Made by a program: the position numbers and the translations under genes
Shown here: positions 1-7,236 of the stretch, in pieces
How the letters are laid out: every line of letters starts with the position of its first letter
How positions within the stretch are numbered: the stretch's first letter is position 1
Source: Candidatus Sigynarchaeota archaeon
GTDB lineage: Archaea > Asgardarchaeota > Lokiarchaeia > Sigynarchaeales > Sigynarchaeaceae
Direction of reading: 5' to 3'
Assembly: GCA_030587525.1 (NCBI GenBank)
Contig: JAUQYW010000680.1
Location: 1 to 15,807, forward strand
Length of the DNA stretch: 15,807 nucleotides
Notes under the pieces: generated by a model
The model's input: the letters and a program-made list of their open reading frames with translations, nothing else
What the model was told of the DNA's origin: nothing
The model's database searches: none

Positions 1-135
1 TATAATTGCTCGTATTTCTTGCATTGTATACATACTTACTTCGACTTTTCTTTCTGAAAGACTAGAATATCAATCCCGTGTTGTGTCTGACCTTCAAGTG
101 CAACAGTCAACGCGACCCTTGCGATCCAATGGAAC
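1..135 (+). other. 5' flank of the large membrane protein gene
   Basis: No complete gene is visible here. The frame of the downstream large protein is already open from position 91, just after a TGA at 88-90. The 15 extra codons include an N-A-T sequon and read like protein, but contain no ATG, GTG or TTG. A second frame (from base 2 to the TGA at 138-140) is also open and hydrophobic. This suggests that the real N-terminus, with an expected signal peptide, lies to the left and is separated by a frameshift, or that the gene has decayed at its 5' end. Confidence 0.4.
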
Positions 136-3100
136 ATGACAACGGGTAACTGGTCATCCATCGAATGGGACTTCTCGAATGCCCGACCCACGCCAGGTTA
201 TGTCGATTCGGCAGATTATGATGAGAATGGGGATCCTGAATGGTCGCTGCATTGCCGGGACCTCTGGGACGACCGCGATGCCCTTGGCTTGCCCACGTAC
301 GAAACCCGTGTCGAGACCTTCAAGACCTGGGAGTTCAACGAGACATCGCAGAAGTGGTACTTGAACACGACGGTAAACGAGACGTGCGACTTGTTGCAGC
401 GGAACAAGCACTTCCACTTGCTCGGCATCGACGGATGGCAAGAAATCACGGCGGACATCGTGGTGCTCGATAATGTTGACGTTGTCGTGGACCCGCGGAT
501 CTCCATTCCCGACGAGTGCCGTGTGTCGAGCGATGGCTGCTTGTACTTTTACGACAGCAACGGGGACGACTCGTATGAACTCGCGTTTGTCTTGACGAAC
601 GTCACGAAGCAGAAAGCGACGCCGGAGGCCATCGGGTACTTCTACGACATGGATCGCAGCAGGTCCATGAACACGAGCCGGGAAGCGTACCAGGATGGCT
701 CGCTCACGGACGCGTTCATCCCGACTTATTGGTTATCAGATCCCGAGTCTTCAAAATTCGCGTACATCACGGGTCACGCCTACGAGGAGGGGTGGCAGCA
801 ATACTTGTCGAACCTGGGCAGCGCCCCATTTTGGGCTATGTACTGGATCGACACGGCGTTCCAATTTGGCCTCATGGCCTTCTCAGCTCTTATTCAATCC
901 GTGATTATGATGAGCCTTATGCTTCTTATGGGCACGGGCGTCGGGCTCATTATTGCCGGATTACTCCTTATGGCCGGGATATTCTTCTTCAACCTCAAGA
1001 TGAACGCCGAGTATCAGAATAGCTGGCGGAACGCGATCGTGGAGCAAGTATACCAGCAGAATCCTGAAAATGCCGCGAACCGGATCGGCGATGAGGCCGC
1101 CCAGGGCGAGGACCCAGCCGAGTATGCAGGCGGGCCGGAGTACAAGTGGAAGGCCATGGTGGCCGTGGGGCGGCCGGTCCACGAGAACGGCACCGAGGCC
1201 GGCGACGACAAGTGGCTCAACTTGCACTTACCCCTACAATACACGGCACGGTATTCGTTTTTTGAAATACATCAAGATTACCAGCTGCCCGCCGTTATCA
1301 GCGCCCGCCATGAGGATTACGCGCATTTCGAGGAGAAGGTGCTCCCCGCGCAAATGCTCAACGCGTCGACGACCACGGGCGGCCTGCTCAACGACACGAT
1401 CCCGTTCATTTCGTGCACGGGGAAGATCGCTTTTGCGCTCGTGAACTCGAACACGACTGGGAACATGAACCACAGCGACCCGGTCATTCGGAAAGTGCAA
1501 TACGAGACGACATACTACGCCGTGACGTATGATTCCTATGTGACGGCGGGTCGCGAGGCCAGTCCTGGAGCAGTCGTGATCAACACGATCCTGGCCATAA
1601 TACAAGTTGCCATCTCGACCGGCGCGCTCAAGGGGCTCCAGTTGCTGAAAATCTGGCCGCAATACGCTGGCGGCGGGATCCATCTCGGATATGGAGCAAG
1701 ATGGGAAGGCGGTTGGGCATTTTTCAAGGAGATATTTAGCGAAATCATGCAAGAGCTTGTTTACGAGGAGATCGTGAAGACGTTCAGCAAGATCGGGTTC
1801 CAACTTGCCGGATATGAATCGACCGACCAGATCTCGTTCCTGGGCATCACGGCGAGCGTCGATTTCTGGTGCGAGCAGATCGGCGAGGCGGTCGTCGACT
1901 CGTTCGAGAGCGGCCGTCAATTTTTCCAACAAATCCAGCAGTTCTACCAGCAATACCGGTACTTCCGCGATCAGGGCCAATCGTTCCGACAAGCGCTGTC
2001 ATCGGTGCAGCAAGAAGCGCTGCGGCAAGATCGAGCATTGCGCGGCCTTGTGCAGGCAGTCAAGGAAGGGGATGCCGCGTGGTTTGATAGCATCTTGCAA
2101 AACATGAATTCCCGGGATTACTTCGCCATCGTGGGATTGTGTCAGAACCTGGCTGGCGTGAGGGCTGCGCGGTTCACCAACTACTTGATTTCCCGTGGTC
2201 GTGCACTTGGCATGGCTGTTCTCATCCTTATGGGACCCGGCGGGCAGATCGGGCACGCAATTACCATTCAAGGCCGGGAACACGTGTTTCGCATCCTTCC
2301 TGGCACATATCAACACGTGCAGCTGGTAAATCACAACGTTGGGAATGTTCATCAAGCACTCATGGCCGCATGGGAAGCGCATCCCGACGATTTATACACG
2401 GATACGATCAACACGGATCCAGGTTTCATGGCAGCGCTGCACATGGATATTGGCGGGCCTTACGAGAACTCCATTAGCATCATCGATAGGGATGGCAATT
2501 ACTTGTCTGAAGAAGAGCTCGCAGGCATGACAAATCGTGAGGTGCGTGAGCGAGCGATAGGCGGTGATGTGTGGATGTGGGATCCAGTGAGCGCTAAGCA
2601 ACTTGGTACGATAACACAAGATGAAATCCAATCGCTTGCTTTGGCTTGGAAGGAGAAGAGGACAGCTGATTTCATGAACGAAGCTGCGAGAATATTGATC
2701 AGAAACCCGTTGCTTGTCGGTGAACTGATATTTCGGATCAGCGAAGAACTTTCAAACCAAGGATTACCGCGGCTCACACCTGATGGAAGACAAGATCTGA
2801 TCGATTTGCGTGACCAAGCAGAATCCGTGAGGAGACAGCGAGGCGTCGATCCACGAACTAGAATCGATCCCACGACTGCGATCCAGGTAATGGATGACAT
2901 GCAGGCGTACATTGAAGGAAAGCTGAGAACCCGCGATCCCCTTGCCGCTCTGATACGAAATAAAAATTATGCCCCTGAGGTGTTAGAAGCGTGGGAACAA
3001 GAATCGACGCGCCGCGGTGAAGCGACGGCAGCATGGAATGAATGGATCAACTTGCAAGAAGCGGATCGGATGCGTAGTGCTGCCGCGATGGCAGCCGTGG

Positions 3101-4254
3101 CATTGCCCGGCGCCGCGTCGCAATTGCAACAGATAGTGGCTCAAGTCGGTCAAGCGGCATCACAAAGCGAGCTGGACGTCGTGATCCGTGGCACCCAAGC
3201 ATCTAGCACTTACTTGAGAAGCGAGCTCTCCGCGGCGGAGGACCCAGATCCCGTGGCCGATTATGCCGATGCGAGCATACGGGATTTATTAGAACGAGGT
3301 ACCACACCACCCGAAAAAAAGATCGACGATATAATGAAAAAAAGCAAATGGAATAATGAATTACAAGGCGGGTACCTTGAACAGAAGGTCGAGCGGTTCC
3401 TTGATGGTAAAGTGAAGCGGTGGTTGAACGAGCTACGCTCGGACACGAAGCTTGAAGCAAGAACTGCCTACCGTGAATTATTGCGGCAAATCGGGTTTAA
3501 CCAAAAATTAATCGATGAAATCGTGGCATCGAAAGTCGAATGGCATGTGGAAGCACTCAGAGGAACACGCCGCACCGATGTTCGCCTCGTTGCGATAACT
3601 GGCAATAGAGAAATCGCTGCTGCTACATTCGAGTGCAAGTTGAGAGGCGAAAAAGGATATGATAACACCAATATTGGGCAAATCACACAATCATTACGAC
3701 AATCGGCTCAACTCGCTCTTGAAGGTAAGCGAACCGATGTCCATTATTATGTGGTGAGTAATATAGGAACGACCCCTGGAAATGCGATACCGAGCACGTT
3801 AATGAGTCTTACACGTCTCAATATACCAGCGTCAATTAATATTCCAAACGGGATCACCTCTCTACTCGATTCGATGGCACAAGGTGGATTCTTCAATTAT
3901 AAGACACAGACTTACCAAGGTGACTTCGTCGTTGCAGATCCGGACACGAACGCAATATTGGGACGTATACGAAATATTCCCGTGCTTAGCTTCGACCCCG
4001 CGACCGGGGAACTTATGGTTAGATTCTATGTTTACAGGTACAATGGACCTTATGCAGGGATTGGATCACTCACTGCGAGCCAGGCTATAACAAAAGTCGG
4101 TGGTACCTTTGATATGCAGCATCCGATTGAGGTGTCTTTCTCAATTCGATTCGCGGTCTCCGCAGCTCAACACGCAACGCTAGTGAGCGTCGTGCGGATT
4201 ATCGTCTCGATGATTATGCATCGTATTGCTATGGGTACCATATTTGCTTACTAA
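136..4254 (+). CDS. Large multi-domain membrane protein with C-terminal PD-(D/E)XK nuclease-like region
   Basis: This 1372-aa protein is not assignable to a named family. Residues 1-240 and about 290-470 are rich in aromatic and acidic residues and hold eleven N-x-S/T sequons, as expected outside the membrane. Residues 242-287 form a hydrophobic hairpin and residues 478-500 a further hydrophobic segment. From about 500 to the end no sequon occurs, so this part is probably cytoplasmic. It contains Gln/Arg-rich helical stretches (about 595-660 and 880-1050). Residues E1135, D1148, E1166-C-K1168 and Q1182 have the order and spacing of a PD-(D/E)XK nuclease core, preceded by a helical, charged segment. 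The last 24 residues are hydrophobic. Codons up to about nt 2300 look more GC-rich than those after it, which could mean a fusion. The ATG at 136 has no convincing ribosome site and no signal peptide follows, so the true N-terminus is probably missing. The nuclease call is inference from motif spacing; the membrane topology is better supported. Confidence 0.7.
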   Translation: MTTGNWSSIEWDFSNARPTPGYVDSADYDENGDPEWSLHCRDLWDDRDALGLPTYETRVETFKTWEFNETSQKWYLNTTVNETCDLLQRNKHFHLLGIDGWQEITADIVVLDNVDVVVDPRISIPDECRVSSDGCLYFYDSNGDDSYELAFVLTNVTKQKATPEAIGYFYDMDRSRSMNTSREAYQDGSLTDAFIPTYWLSDPESSKFAYITGHAYEEGWQQYLSNLGSAPFWAMYWIDTAFQFGLMAFSALIQSVIMMSLMLLMGTGVGLIIAGLLLMAGIFFFNLKMNAEYQNSWRNAIVEQVYQQNPENAANRIGDEAAQGEDPAEYAGGPEYKWKAMVAVGRPVHENGTEAGDDKWLNLHLPLQYTARYSFFEIHQDYQLPAVISARHEDYAHFEEKVLPAQMLNASTTTGGLLNDTIPFISCTGKIAFALVNSNTTGNMNHSDPVIRKVQYETTYYAVTYDSYVTAGREASPGAVVINTILAIIQVAISTGALKGLQLLKIWPQYAGGGIHLGYGARWEGGWAFFKEIFSEIMQELVYEEIVKTFSKIGFQLAGYESTDQISFLGITASVDFWCEQIGEAVVDSFESGRQFFQQIQQFYQQYRYFRDQGQSFRQALSSVQQEALRQDRALRGLVQAVKEGDAAWFDSILQNMNSRDYFAIVGLCQNLAGVRAARFTNYLISRGRALGMAVLILMGPGGQIGHAITIQGREHVFRILPGTYQHVQLVNHNVGNVHQALMAAWEAHPDDLYTDTINTDPGFMAALHMDIGGPYENSISIIDRDGNYLSEEELAGMTNREVRERAIGGDVWMWDPVSAKQLGTITQDEIQSLALAWKEKRTADFMNEAARILIRNPLLVGELIFRISEELSNQGLPRLTPDGRQDLIDLRDQAESVRRQRGVDPRTRIDPTTAIQVMDDMQAYIEGKLRTRDPLAALIRNKNYAPEVLEAWEQESTRRGEATAAWNEWINLQEADRMRSAAAMAAVALPGAASQLQQIVAQVGQAASQSELDVVIRGTQASSTYLRSELSAAEDPDPVADYADASIRDLLERGTTPPEKKIDDIMKKSKWNNELQGGYLEQKVERFLDGKVKRWLNELRSDTKLEARTAYRELLRQIGFNQKLIDEIVASKVEWHVEALRGTRRTDVRLVAITGNREIAAATFECKLRGEKGYDNTNIGQITQSLRQSAQLALEGKRTDVHYYVVSNIGTTPGNAIPSTLMSLTRLNIPASINIPNGITSLLDSMAQGGFFNYKTQTYQGDFVVADPDTNAILGRIRNIPVLSFDPATGELMVRFYVYRYNGPYAGIGSLTASQAITKVGGTFDMQHPIEVSFSIRFAVSAAQHATLVSVVRIIVSMIMHRIAMGTIFAY

Positions 4255-4257
4255 ATT

Positions 4258-4292
4258 GTTTCTTATTTTTACTCGGGTAGTCGCCTTTTTAT
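4258..4292 (+). terminator. T-rich tract between convergent genes
   Basis: Two T-rich runs separated by a short GC patch directly follow the TAA of the large membrane protein gene. Archaeal RNA polymerase terminates at such U-tracts. The convergent LRR gene ends 60 bp away, so this short gap must serve both transcripts; no equivalent A-run is obvious for the minus strand. Confidence 0.4.
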
Positions 4293-4314
4293 ATGCTTTG
4301 GATCTAAGCATTTC

Positions 4315-5199
4315 TCACGCAGTGCGTTCGCCGTCCCGAGCTTCTTGGTAAAAATCCTCGTATCTCGCTGCTGCTTCGGGAGTAAGCGGGTTGCCACTCA
4401 AATCGACGACGGGGAAGTTGAAGAGATCGCCCTCGCGGTCTTGAGCCCAGACTTTGTCGAGCCATGGTACTTCGGTGATGCGGTTATCTTGAAGTTCGAT
4501 GATGTACACGATGATGTTCTTGTTGATGGTGATGGCATCGATCTGATTGTTCGCGAAAATATAATGGCCGCCCGATAACTCTTCGTAGTTTTTAACGAAT
4601 TCATCGAGTGGCGGGAGGCTCTTGATGTTATTGTAACAGGCGTCCAGCACGCGCAGGTTTGGAAGGAGGGCAAGGGCATCGATGTTGCTGAGCTGGTTTT
4701 TACTTATATCTAGATTAAAAAGATTTTTACATCCCTCAAGCCCGTGAATGGATTGAAGCTTGTTGTTGTTTAAAAATAAAACCTCAAGACGAGTATTCGA
4801 TTGTAAACCTGTAATCCTATGGATTTGATTGTTATTTAATACTAATATCTTAAGCTCCTTCAATTGCTCAAGCCCATCGATTGAGGTAAGTTGATTATGG
4901 TCAAGGTTAAGGTCTTCTAGTGAACGGAGATGTTCTAAATTTTCTATGCAGGATATGCGATTTTCTGAGAGGATGAGCTGTTTCAAGTTTATTAGCGAGG
5001 AGATGCCCTCAATTTTCTTGATCTTGTTTCGGTCAAGATTTAAATGTGTGATGGACTCACCAAGGCGGTCGAGCTCCTGGATTTCTTCAAAACTCGCTAT
5101 ATCCAGGTTGGAAAGGTTCAACACGTGATTTTCTGAGAGATGATATTGTTTACCTCGCACGGTCACGAATTGCCGGTCATCATCGCCGTCGTTCGCCAT
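4315..5199 (-). CDS. Leucine-rich repeat protein (SDS22-type), variable gene of cassette 1
   Basis: A 294-aa protein with a short charged N-terminus (about 30 residues) followed by at least seven 22-residue repeats of the form LxxLxLxxNxIxxIxxL, typical of SDS22-like LRRs. It ends in a capping region with a charged tail. There is no signal peptide or TM segment, so it is probably a cytoplasmic protein-binding scaffold. The ATG at 5199 is preferred because GGTGA (minus strand) sits 5 nt upstream as an SD. A GTG at 5208 would add three residues but lies within that SD. It is the last gene of a minus-strand A-B-C cassette; its promoter and leader are shared with the WD40 gene at 12298-14034 while the protein is unrelated. 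It is convergent with the large membrane protein. Partner and role are unknown. Confidence 0.9.
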   Translation of the reverse strand: MANDGDDDRQFVTVRGKQYHLSENHVLNLSNLDIASFEEIQELDRLGESITHLNLDRNKIKKIEGISSLINLKQLILSENRISCIENLEHLRSLEDLNLDHNQLTSIDGLEQLKELKILVLNNNQIHRITGLQSNTRLEVLFLNNNKLQSIHGLEGCKNLFNLDISKNQLSNIDALALLPNLRVLDACYNNIKSLPPLDEFVKNYEELSGGHYIFANNQIDAITINKNIIVYIIELQDNRITEVPWLDKVWAQDREGDLFNFPVVDLSGNPLTPEAAARYEDFYQEARDGERTA

Positions 5200-5392
5200 C
5201 TTTTTCACCAGTCACTAGCTTCATATCCGCGCCGCGCCCTCTTAAACCTTTCGTGCCCGCGCGGAACGATCCGCCAGCCTCTCCCGCCGCCAATTTGTAA
5301 TCCAGGCCACCAGGTACAAATAATACGATTGGTCGGGAGAAATCGCCCGGCCGGGAAACCATGACGCTTGATCCCACGTGTTGCAGATTCAT
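5180..5392 (-). CDS. Small conserved ORF B1 of cassette 1
   Basis: A 70-aa ORF whose first ~45 codons are matched without indels by ORF B2 at 13995-14228. The shared core is MVSRPGDF, then RPI, then KLAAGEAG. Many differences are synonymous or conservative, which favours coding. A one-base indel after the core puts the C-termini of B1 and B2 in different frames, so only the N-terminal part can be functional as a conserved protein. The start lies about 25 nt from a TATA box (5413-5424), which fits leaderless translation, with a GAGGAG-like SD also present. It overlaps the start of the LRR gene by about 20 nt, suggesting coupling. It could instead be a regulatory leader. No family recognised. 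Confidence 0.4.
   Translation of the reverse strand: MNLQHVGSSVMVSRPGDFSRPIVLFVPGGLDYKLAAGEAGGSFRAGTKGLRGRGADMKLVTGEKDGERRR
5206..5256 (-). promoter_or_regulatory. Conserved promoter and SD of the LRR gene
   Basis: A 21-bp block at 5236-5256 is identical to 14071-14091 upstream of the WD40 gene. On the minus strand it reads as an A-rich BRE-like stretch followed by GGTTTAAG, a TATA-like box about 40-47 nt before the start codon. A conserved ACTGGTG (5206-5211 region) then provides the SD. Identity of this block between two otherwise unrelated downstream genes points to shared control. Confidence 0.55.
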
Positions 5393-5403
5393 GGCTGTAA
5401 CAT

Positions 5404-5424
5404 CTCCTCGGTCATATAAAAAGG
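5404..5424 (-). promoter_or_regulatory. TATA box for ORF B1
   Basis: On the minus strand, CCTTTTTATATG (5413-5424) stands about 20-30 nt upstream of the ATG at 5392. The same CCTTTTTATA box is kept at the equivalent place before ORF B2. The spacing predicts initiation at or very near the start codon. Confidence 0.5.
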
Positions 5425-5446
5425 AATAAATCCTTCCGGTACGCGA

Positions 5447-5962
5447 TCAATCCCGCGCCCGTAGCAGGCACTCGTACGTGCCCGCGAACGCCCCACCGCG
5501 GCTCCCAGGCACCCGGGCGAACCCGATGATGTCCCAGCCATCCGCGGCGAATCCAGCCACCACGTCGGCGATGCTGCCCGTCTCCGCTTCAACCCATTGC
5601 CCGCCGTCCGCATCGCGGTGCCGGATCTTCACGATCACGTTATCCACCACGACTGCCTCGATCACGAGTGCCAGGAACACGGGCTTCTCGTGCACCGCCG
5701 GCGTCGCGACCCCTTCCGGCTTCGCGCCACCCAGCATGGTCCGCCATTGCGCCGTGCCACCCGTCAACGCGCTTCCAACGACCGCGGGACTCGTCTTGAA
5801 CGCGGCCTGCAGCGCCCGCCATGTCATCCACGGCTCCCGCTCCTTCCGCTCGCAGATCGCCAATCGTTTCTCGATGTCCTGCTTCCGCAGCCGCCGCGCC
5901 ACGCCTATCGCCTCGCGGCGCCACGCCAAGCTTTGTGCTTCGTCATTGCTACCGTAATGCAT
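5447..5962 (-). CDS. Cassette gene A1, conserved protein of unknown function (paralogue of A2)
   Basis: A 171-aa protein about 84% identical (aligned by hand) to A2 at 14283-14798. The N-terminal half is basic and helical (RRLRKQDIEKRLAICERK) and is followed by a possible helix-turn-helix (TWRALQAAF, then SPAVVGSAL). The C-terminal 75 residues form a compact hydrophobic/acidic domain (VIEAVVVDNV, then RHRDADGGQW, then GFAADGWD) that is almost invariant between the copies. No signal peptide or TM is evident. The start at 5962 is chosen because homology with A2 begins at this MHYG. An in-frame ATG at 5995 would add 11 residues with no counterpart in A2. It lies 54 bp upstream of ORF B1 on the same strand and is GC-rich relative to neighbours. 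A DNA-binding regulator is possible; no family is recognised. Confidence 0.8.
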   Translation of the reverse strand: MHYGSNDEAQSLAWRREAIGVARRLRKQDIEKRLAICERKEREPWMTWRALQAAFKTSPAVVGSALTGGTAQWRTMLGGAKPEGVATPAVHEKPVFLALVIEAVVVDNVIVKIRHRDADGGQWVEAETGSIADVVAGFAADGWDIIGFARVPGSRGGAFAGTYECLLRARD

Positions 5963-6370
5963 CACCTTGCTCTTGAATGTTTCGTCGCGGGTCATTGTAT
6001 TGCTCGTGGTGCGGGGGAATACAAGGCAAGAAACAAGCGATTCCGGAATTTAGGGATTTGTATTCGATACAACTTGTAATTACAAAATCATTAGCATGGA
6101 TACTTCGAAACACGCTCGATATTCAAGCCAGCAGTCTCCATTCATCAATAATAGTGAATCTTGAACGCCACGGGATGCCCCCCTTCACGATCGCGCCCCG
6201 CCGCCAGCTCACGATGTCGTGCAACACGGGAGCAGTGACGCTAACGTGTGACATGGCGACGAGGGCGCCGGTAAAATACCGTATTGCTAGCACGGTGTTA
6301 CATCATCGAAGCCTTTTTTTACCCGTCTTGTGATGGGTTGCCTGGGAAATATCGTTTGAATTCCTGCGTG
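5963..6370. other. Intergenic region between cassette 1 and small TM protein
   Basis: Apart from the hairpin repeat at 6242-6288, no gene is supported here. The ORFs in this stretch have no coding character and run through the repeat. The first ~180 bp are more AT-rich than the cassette, which marks a compositional boundary at the upstream edge of gene A1. Confidence 0.5.
6242..6288 (+). repeat. Hairpin repeat, copy 1 of 4
   Basis: This shares with the three other copies a core beginning near TAACGTGTGACATGG and ending in TTGCT. The core folds as an outer stem (GGCGAC with the final GTTGCT) stacked directly on an inner stem (CCGGTA with TACCGG, AAA loop), with a 7-nt bulge GAGGGCG on the 5' side. 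In this copy the GG at the stem junction is TA, so the closing pairs of both stems are lost. It lies upstream of cassette 1. Confidence 0.85.
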
Positions 6371-6742
6371 ATGTTCATGTTATACACGACGCCCGTGTTC
6401 TTGATCTATCCTTTAATCGCGGCTTTAGCGTTCCTGGGGGTCTGTTATATCTTGTACAGGATTCGATTCAGGTTTCCCCCGTTCATTCGGAAAGTGCACG
6501 ATTTCAAGAACGCGCTGCGATTCGGGCGGAGTCCCGGCAAGATCCGCTTAAGAAACGTGCGATCACGGCAGGCAATCATCGAAGACACGTTTAAACACGC
6601 GGTAACAGGTGATGCACAGTATGTTCCTTGCGGTTACTCGGTTATGCCATTTGCTCCATGGGAAGATCCAAGGTCAAATGATCCCCGCCGTGCAAAATGC
6701 ACGTATCATGCATTGCTTAGTGAATGCGACAGCAATCCATAA
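6371..6742 (+). CDS. Small single-pass membrane protein, hypothetical
   Basis: A 123-aa protein with an N-terminal hydrophobic segment at residues 9-30, followed by a strongly basic region (about 30-68) and a soluble tail containing PFAPWEDP and three cysteines. This fits an N-terminal membrane anchor with a cytoplasmic tail. The ATG at 6371 is preferred; a longer reading from a TTG at 6284 would begin inside the hairpin repeat and reads poorly. The TAA stop (6740-6742) is formed by the first three bases of hairpin repeat copy 2, so the C-terminus may have been cut by a recombination event there. The gene is flanked by direct repeats, copies 1 and 2. No family is recognised and function is unknown. 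Confidence 0.55.
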   Translation: MFMLYTTPVFLIYPLIAALAFLGVCYILYRIRFRFPPFIRKVHDFKNALRFGRSPGKIRLRNVRSRQAIIEDTFKHAVTGDAQYVPCGYSVMPFAPWEDPRSNDPRRAKCTYHALLSECDSNP

Positions 6743-6786
6743 CGTGTGACATGGCGACGAGGGCGCCGGTAACATGCCGGGTTGCT
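6740..6786 (+). repeat. Hairpin repeat, copy 2 of 4
   Basis: This has the same core as the other copies. The inner stem here is CCGGTA / TGCCGG with loop ACA, so the single stem change is tolerated as a T-G wobble and pairing is retained; the outer stem is intact. The repeat overlaps the stop codon of the preceding small TM protein. Confidence 0.85.
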
Positions 6787-6947
6787 CTTTCCGGATAAGA
6801 TGCGGTTAATGGTCGTGTTTATTTAGGCGTGGCCGGTGCCGGTAAATGAATGAAAAACCAAATAATGGCAAACCTCCCTCTATAGATTAGAGTCTCAAGT
6901 GCACAATGACGCGGGCACCGCCTAATACATGCGTGATTGAAATGCTA

Positions 6948-6980
6948 ACGTATATTTACGTGTATTATGTATATACACGT
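6948..6980 (+). promoter_or_regulatory. Palindromic operator/TATA region of the toxin-antitoxin operon
   Basis: Two overlapping inverted repeats built on ACGT are seen. The first is ACGTA-4 nt-TACGT at 6948-6961. The second is ACGTGTAT-7 nt-ATACACGT at 6958-6980. The AT-rich centre also supplies a TATA-like box about 30 nt before the antitoxin ATG at 7006. Ribbon-helix-helix antitoxins typically repress their own operon by binding tandem palindromes over the promoter, and this arrangement fits; the binding is inferred. Confidence 0.65.
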
Positions 6981-7005
6981 AATGAACAAAATTTGATGAT
7001 ACTTT

Positions 7006-7230
7006 ATGGTAAGCCTCACTCTATCTATCTCTCGTGATATCAAGAAAAAAATGGATCAATTTAGCGAAATAAACTGGTCGGAAGTCGCGAGAAAAGCTAT
7101 CTTGCAAAAAATAGAGGATCTCGAATTTCTCGAAGAATTCAAATCTCGAAGTGATATGGATGAAAAAACCGCTTTGGAACTTGGCAAAAAAGTAAATGCA
7201 TCCTTGTCCAAGCGATATTCCTCTGGTTGA
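7006..7230 (+). CDS. vapB: Ribbon-helix-helix antitoxin, VapB-like
   Basis: A 74-aa protein. Residues 2-8 (VSLTLSI) form the expected DNA-binding strand, followed by helix 1 (RDIKKKMDQF) and helix 2 starting at NWSEVARKAI, the pattern of archaeal RHH antitoxins. Residues 35-74 are charged and presumably wrap around the toxin. It is six bases upstream of the PIN gene and therefore co-transcribed with it. No strong SD precedes the ATG; the TATA spacing suggests a leaderless or very short leader mRNA. Overlapping palindromes just upstream fit autoregulation. Confidence 0.8.
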   Translation: MVSLTLSISRDIKKKMDQFSEINWSEVARKAILQKIEDLEFLEEFKSRSDMDEKTALELGKKVNASLSKRYSSG

Positions 7231-7236
7231 TAGCAC

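Larger units (their letters stand above)
5197..5963 (-). repeat. Duplicated cassette head, copy 1
   Basis: About 767 bp that align with 14032-14799 in the same orientation. The segment holds gene A1, ORF B1, both TATA boxes and the SD. Homology runs to the start codon (ATG/TTG followed by GGC) of the third gene and then stops. At the other end it stops at the start of gene A. The copies differ by scattered substitutions and rare small indels, indicating an old duplication or repeated recruitment rather than an assembly artefact. Confidence 0.85.

Noticed and set aside
1234..1992. 252-aa minus-strand ORF inside the large membrane protein gene
   Set aside because: Antisense to a clearly coding frame with consistent domains; a GC-rich shadow frame.
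5478..6079. Long plus-strand ORFs (159-172 aa) opposite genes A1 and A2
   Set aside because: The minus-strand frame shows silent/conservative substitutions between copies, whereas the plus-strand products are Arg/Pro/His-rich and diverge more.
6242..6786. Hairpin repeats as canonical integron attC sites
   Set aside because: No RYYYAAC / GTTRRRY core pair is present at the ends and no integrase is visible in the window; only the general bulged-hairpin look is shared.
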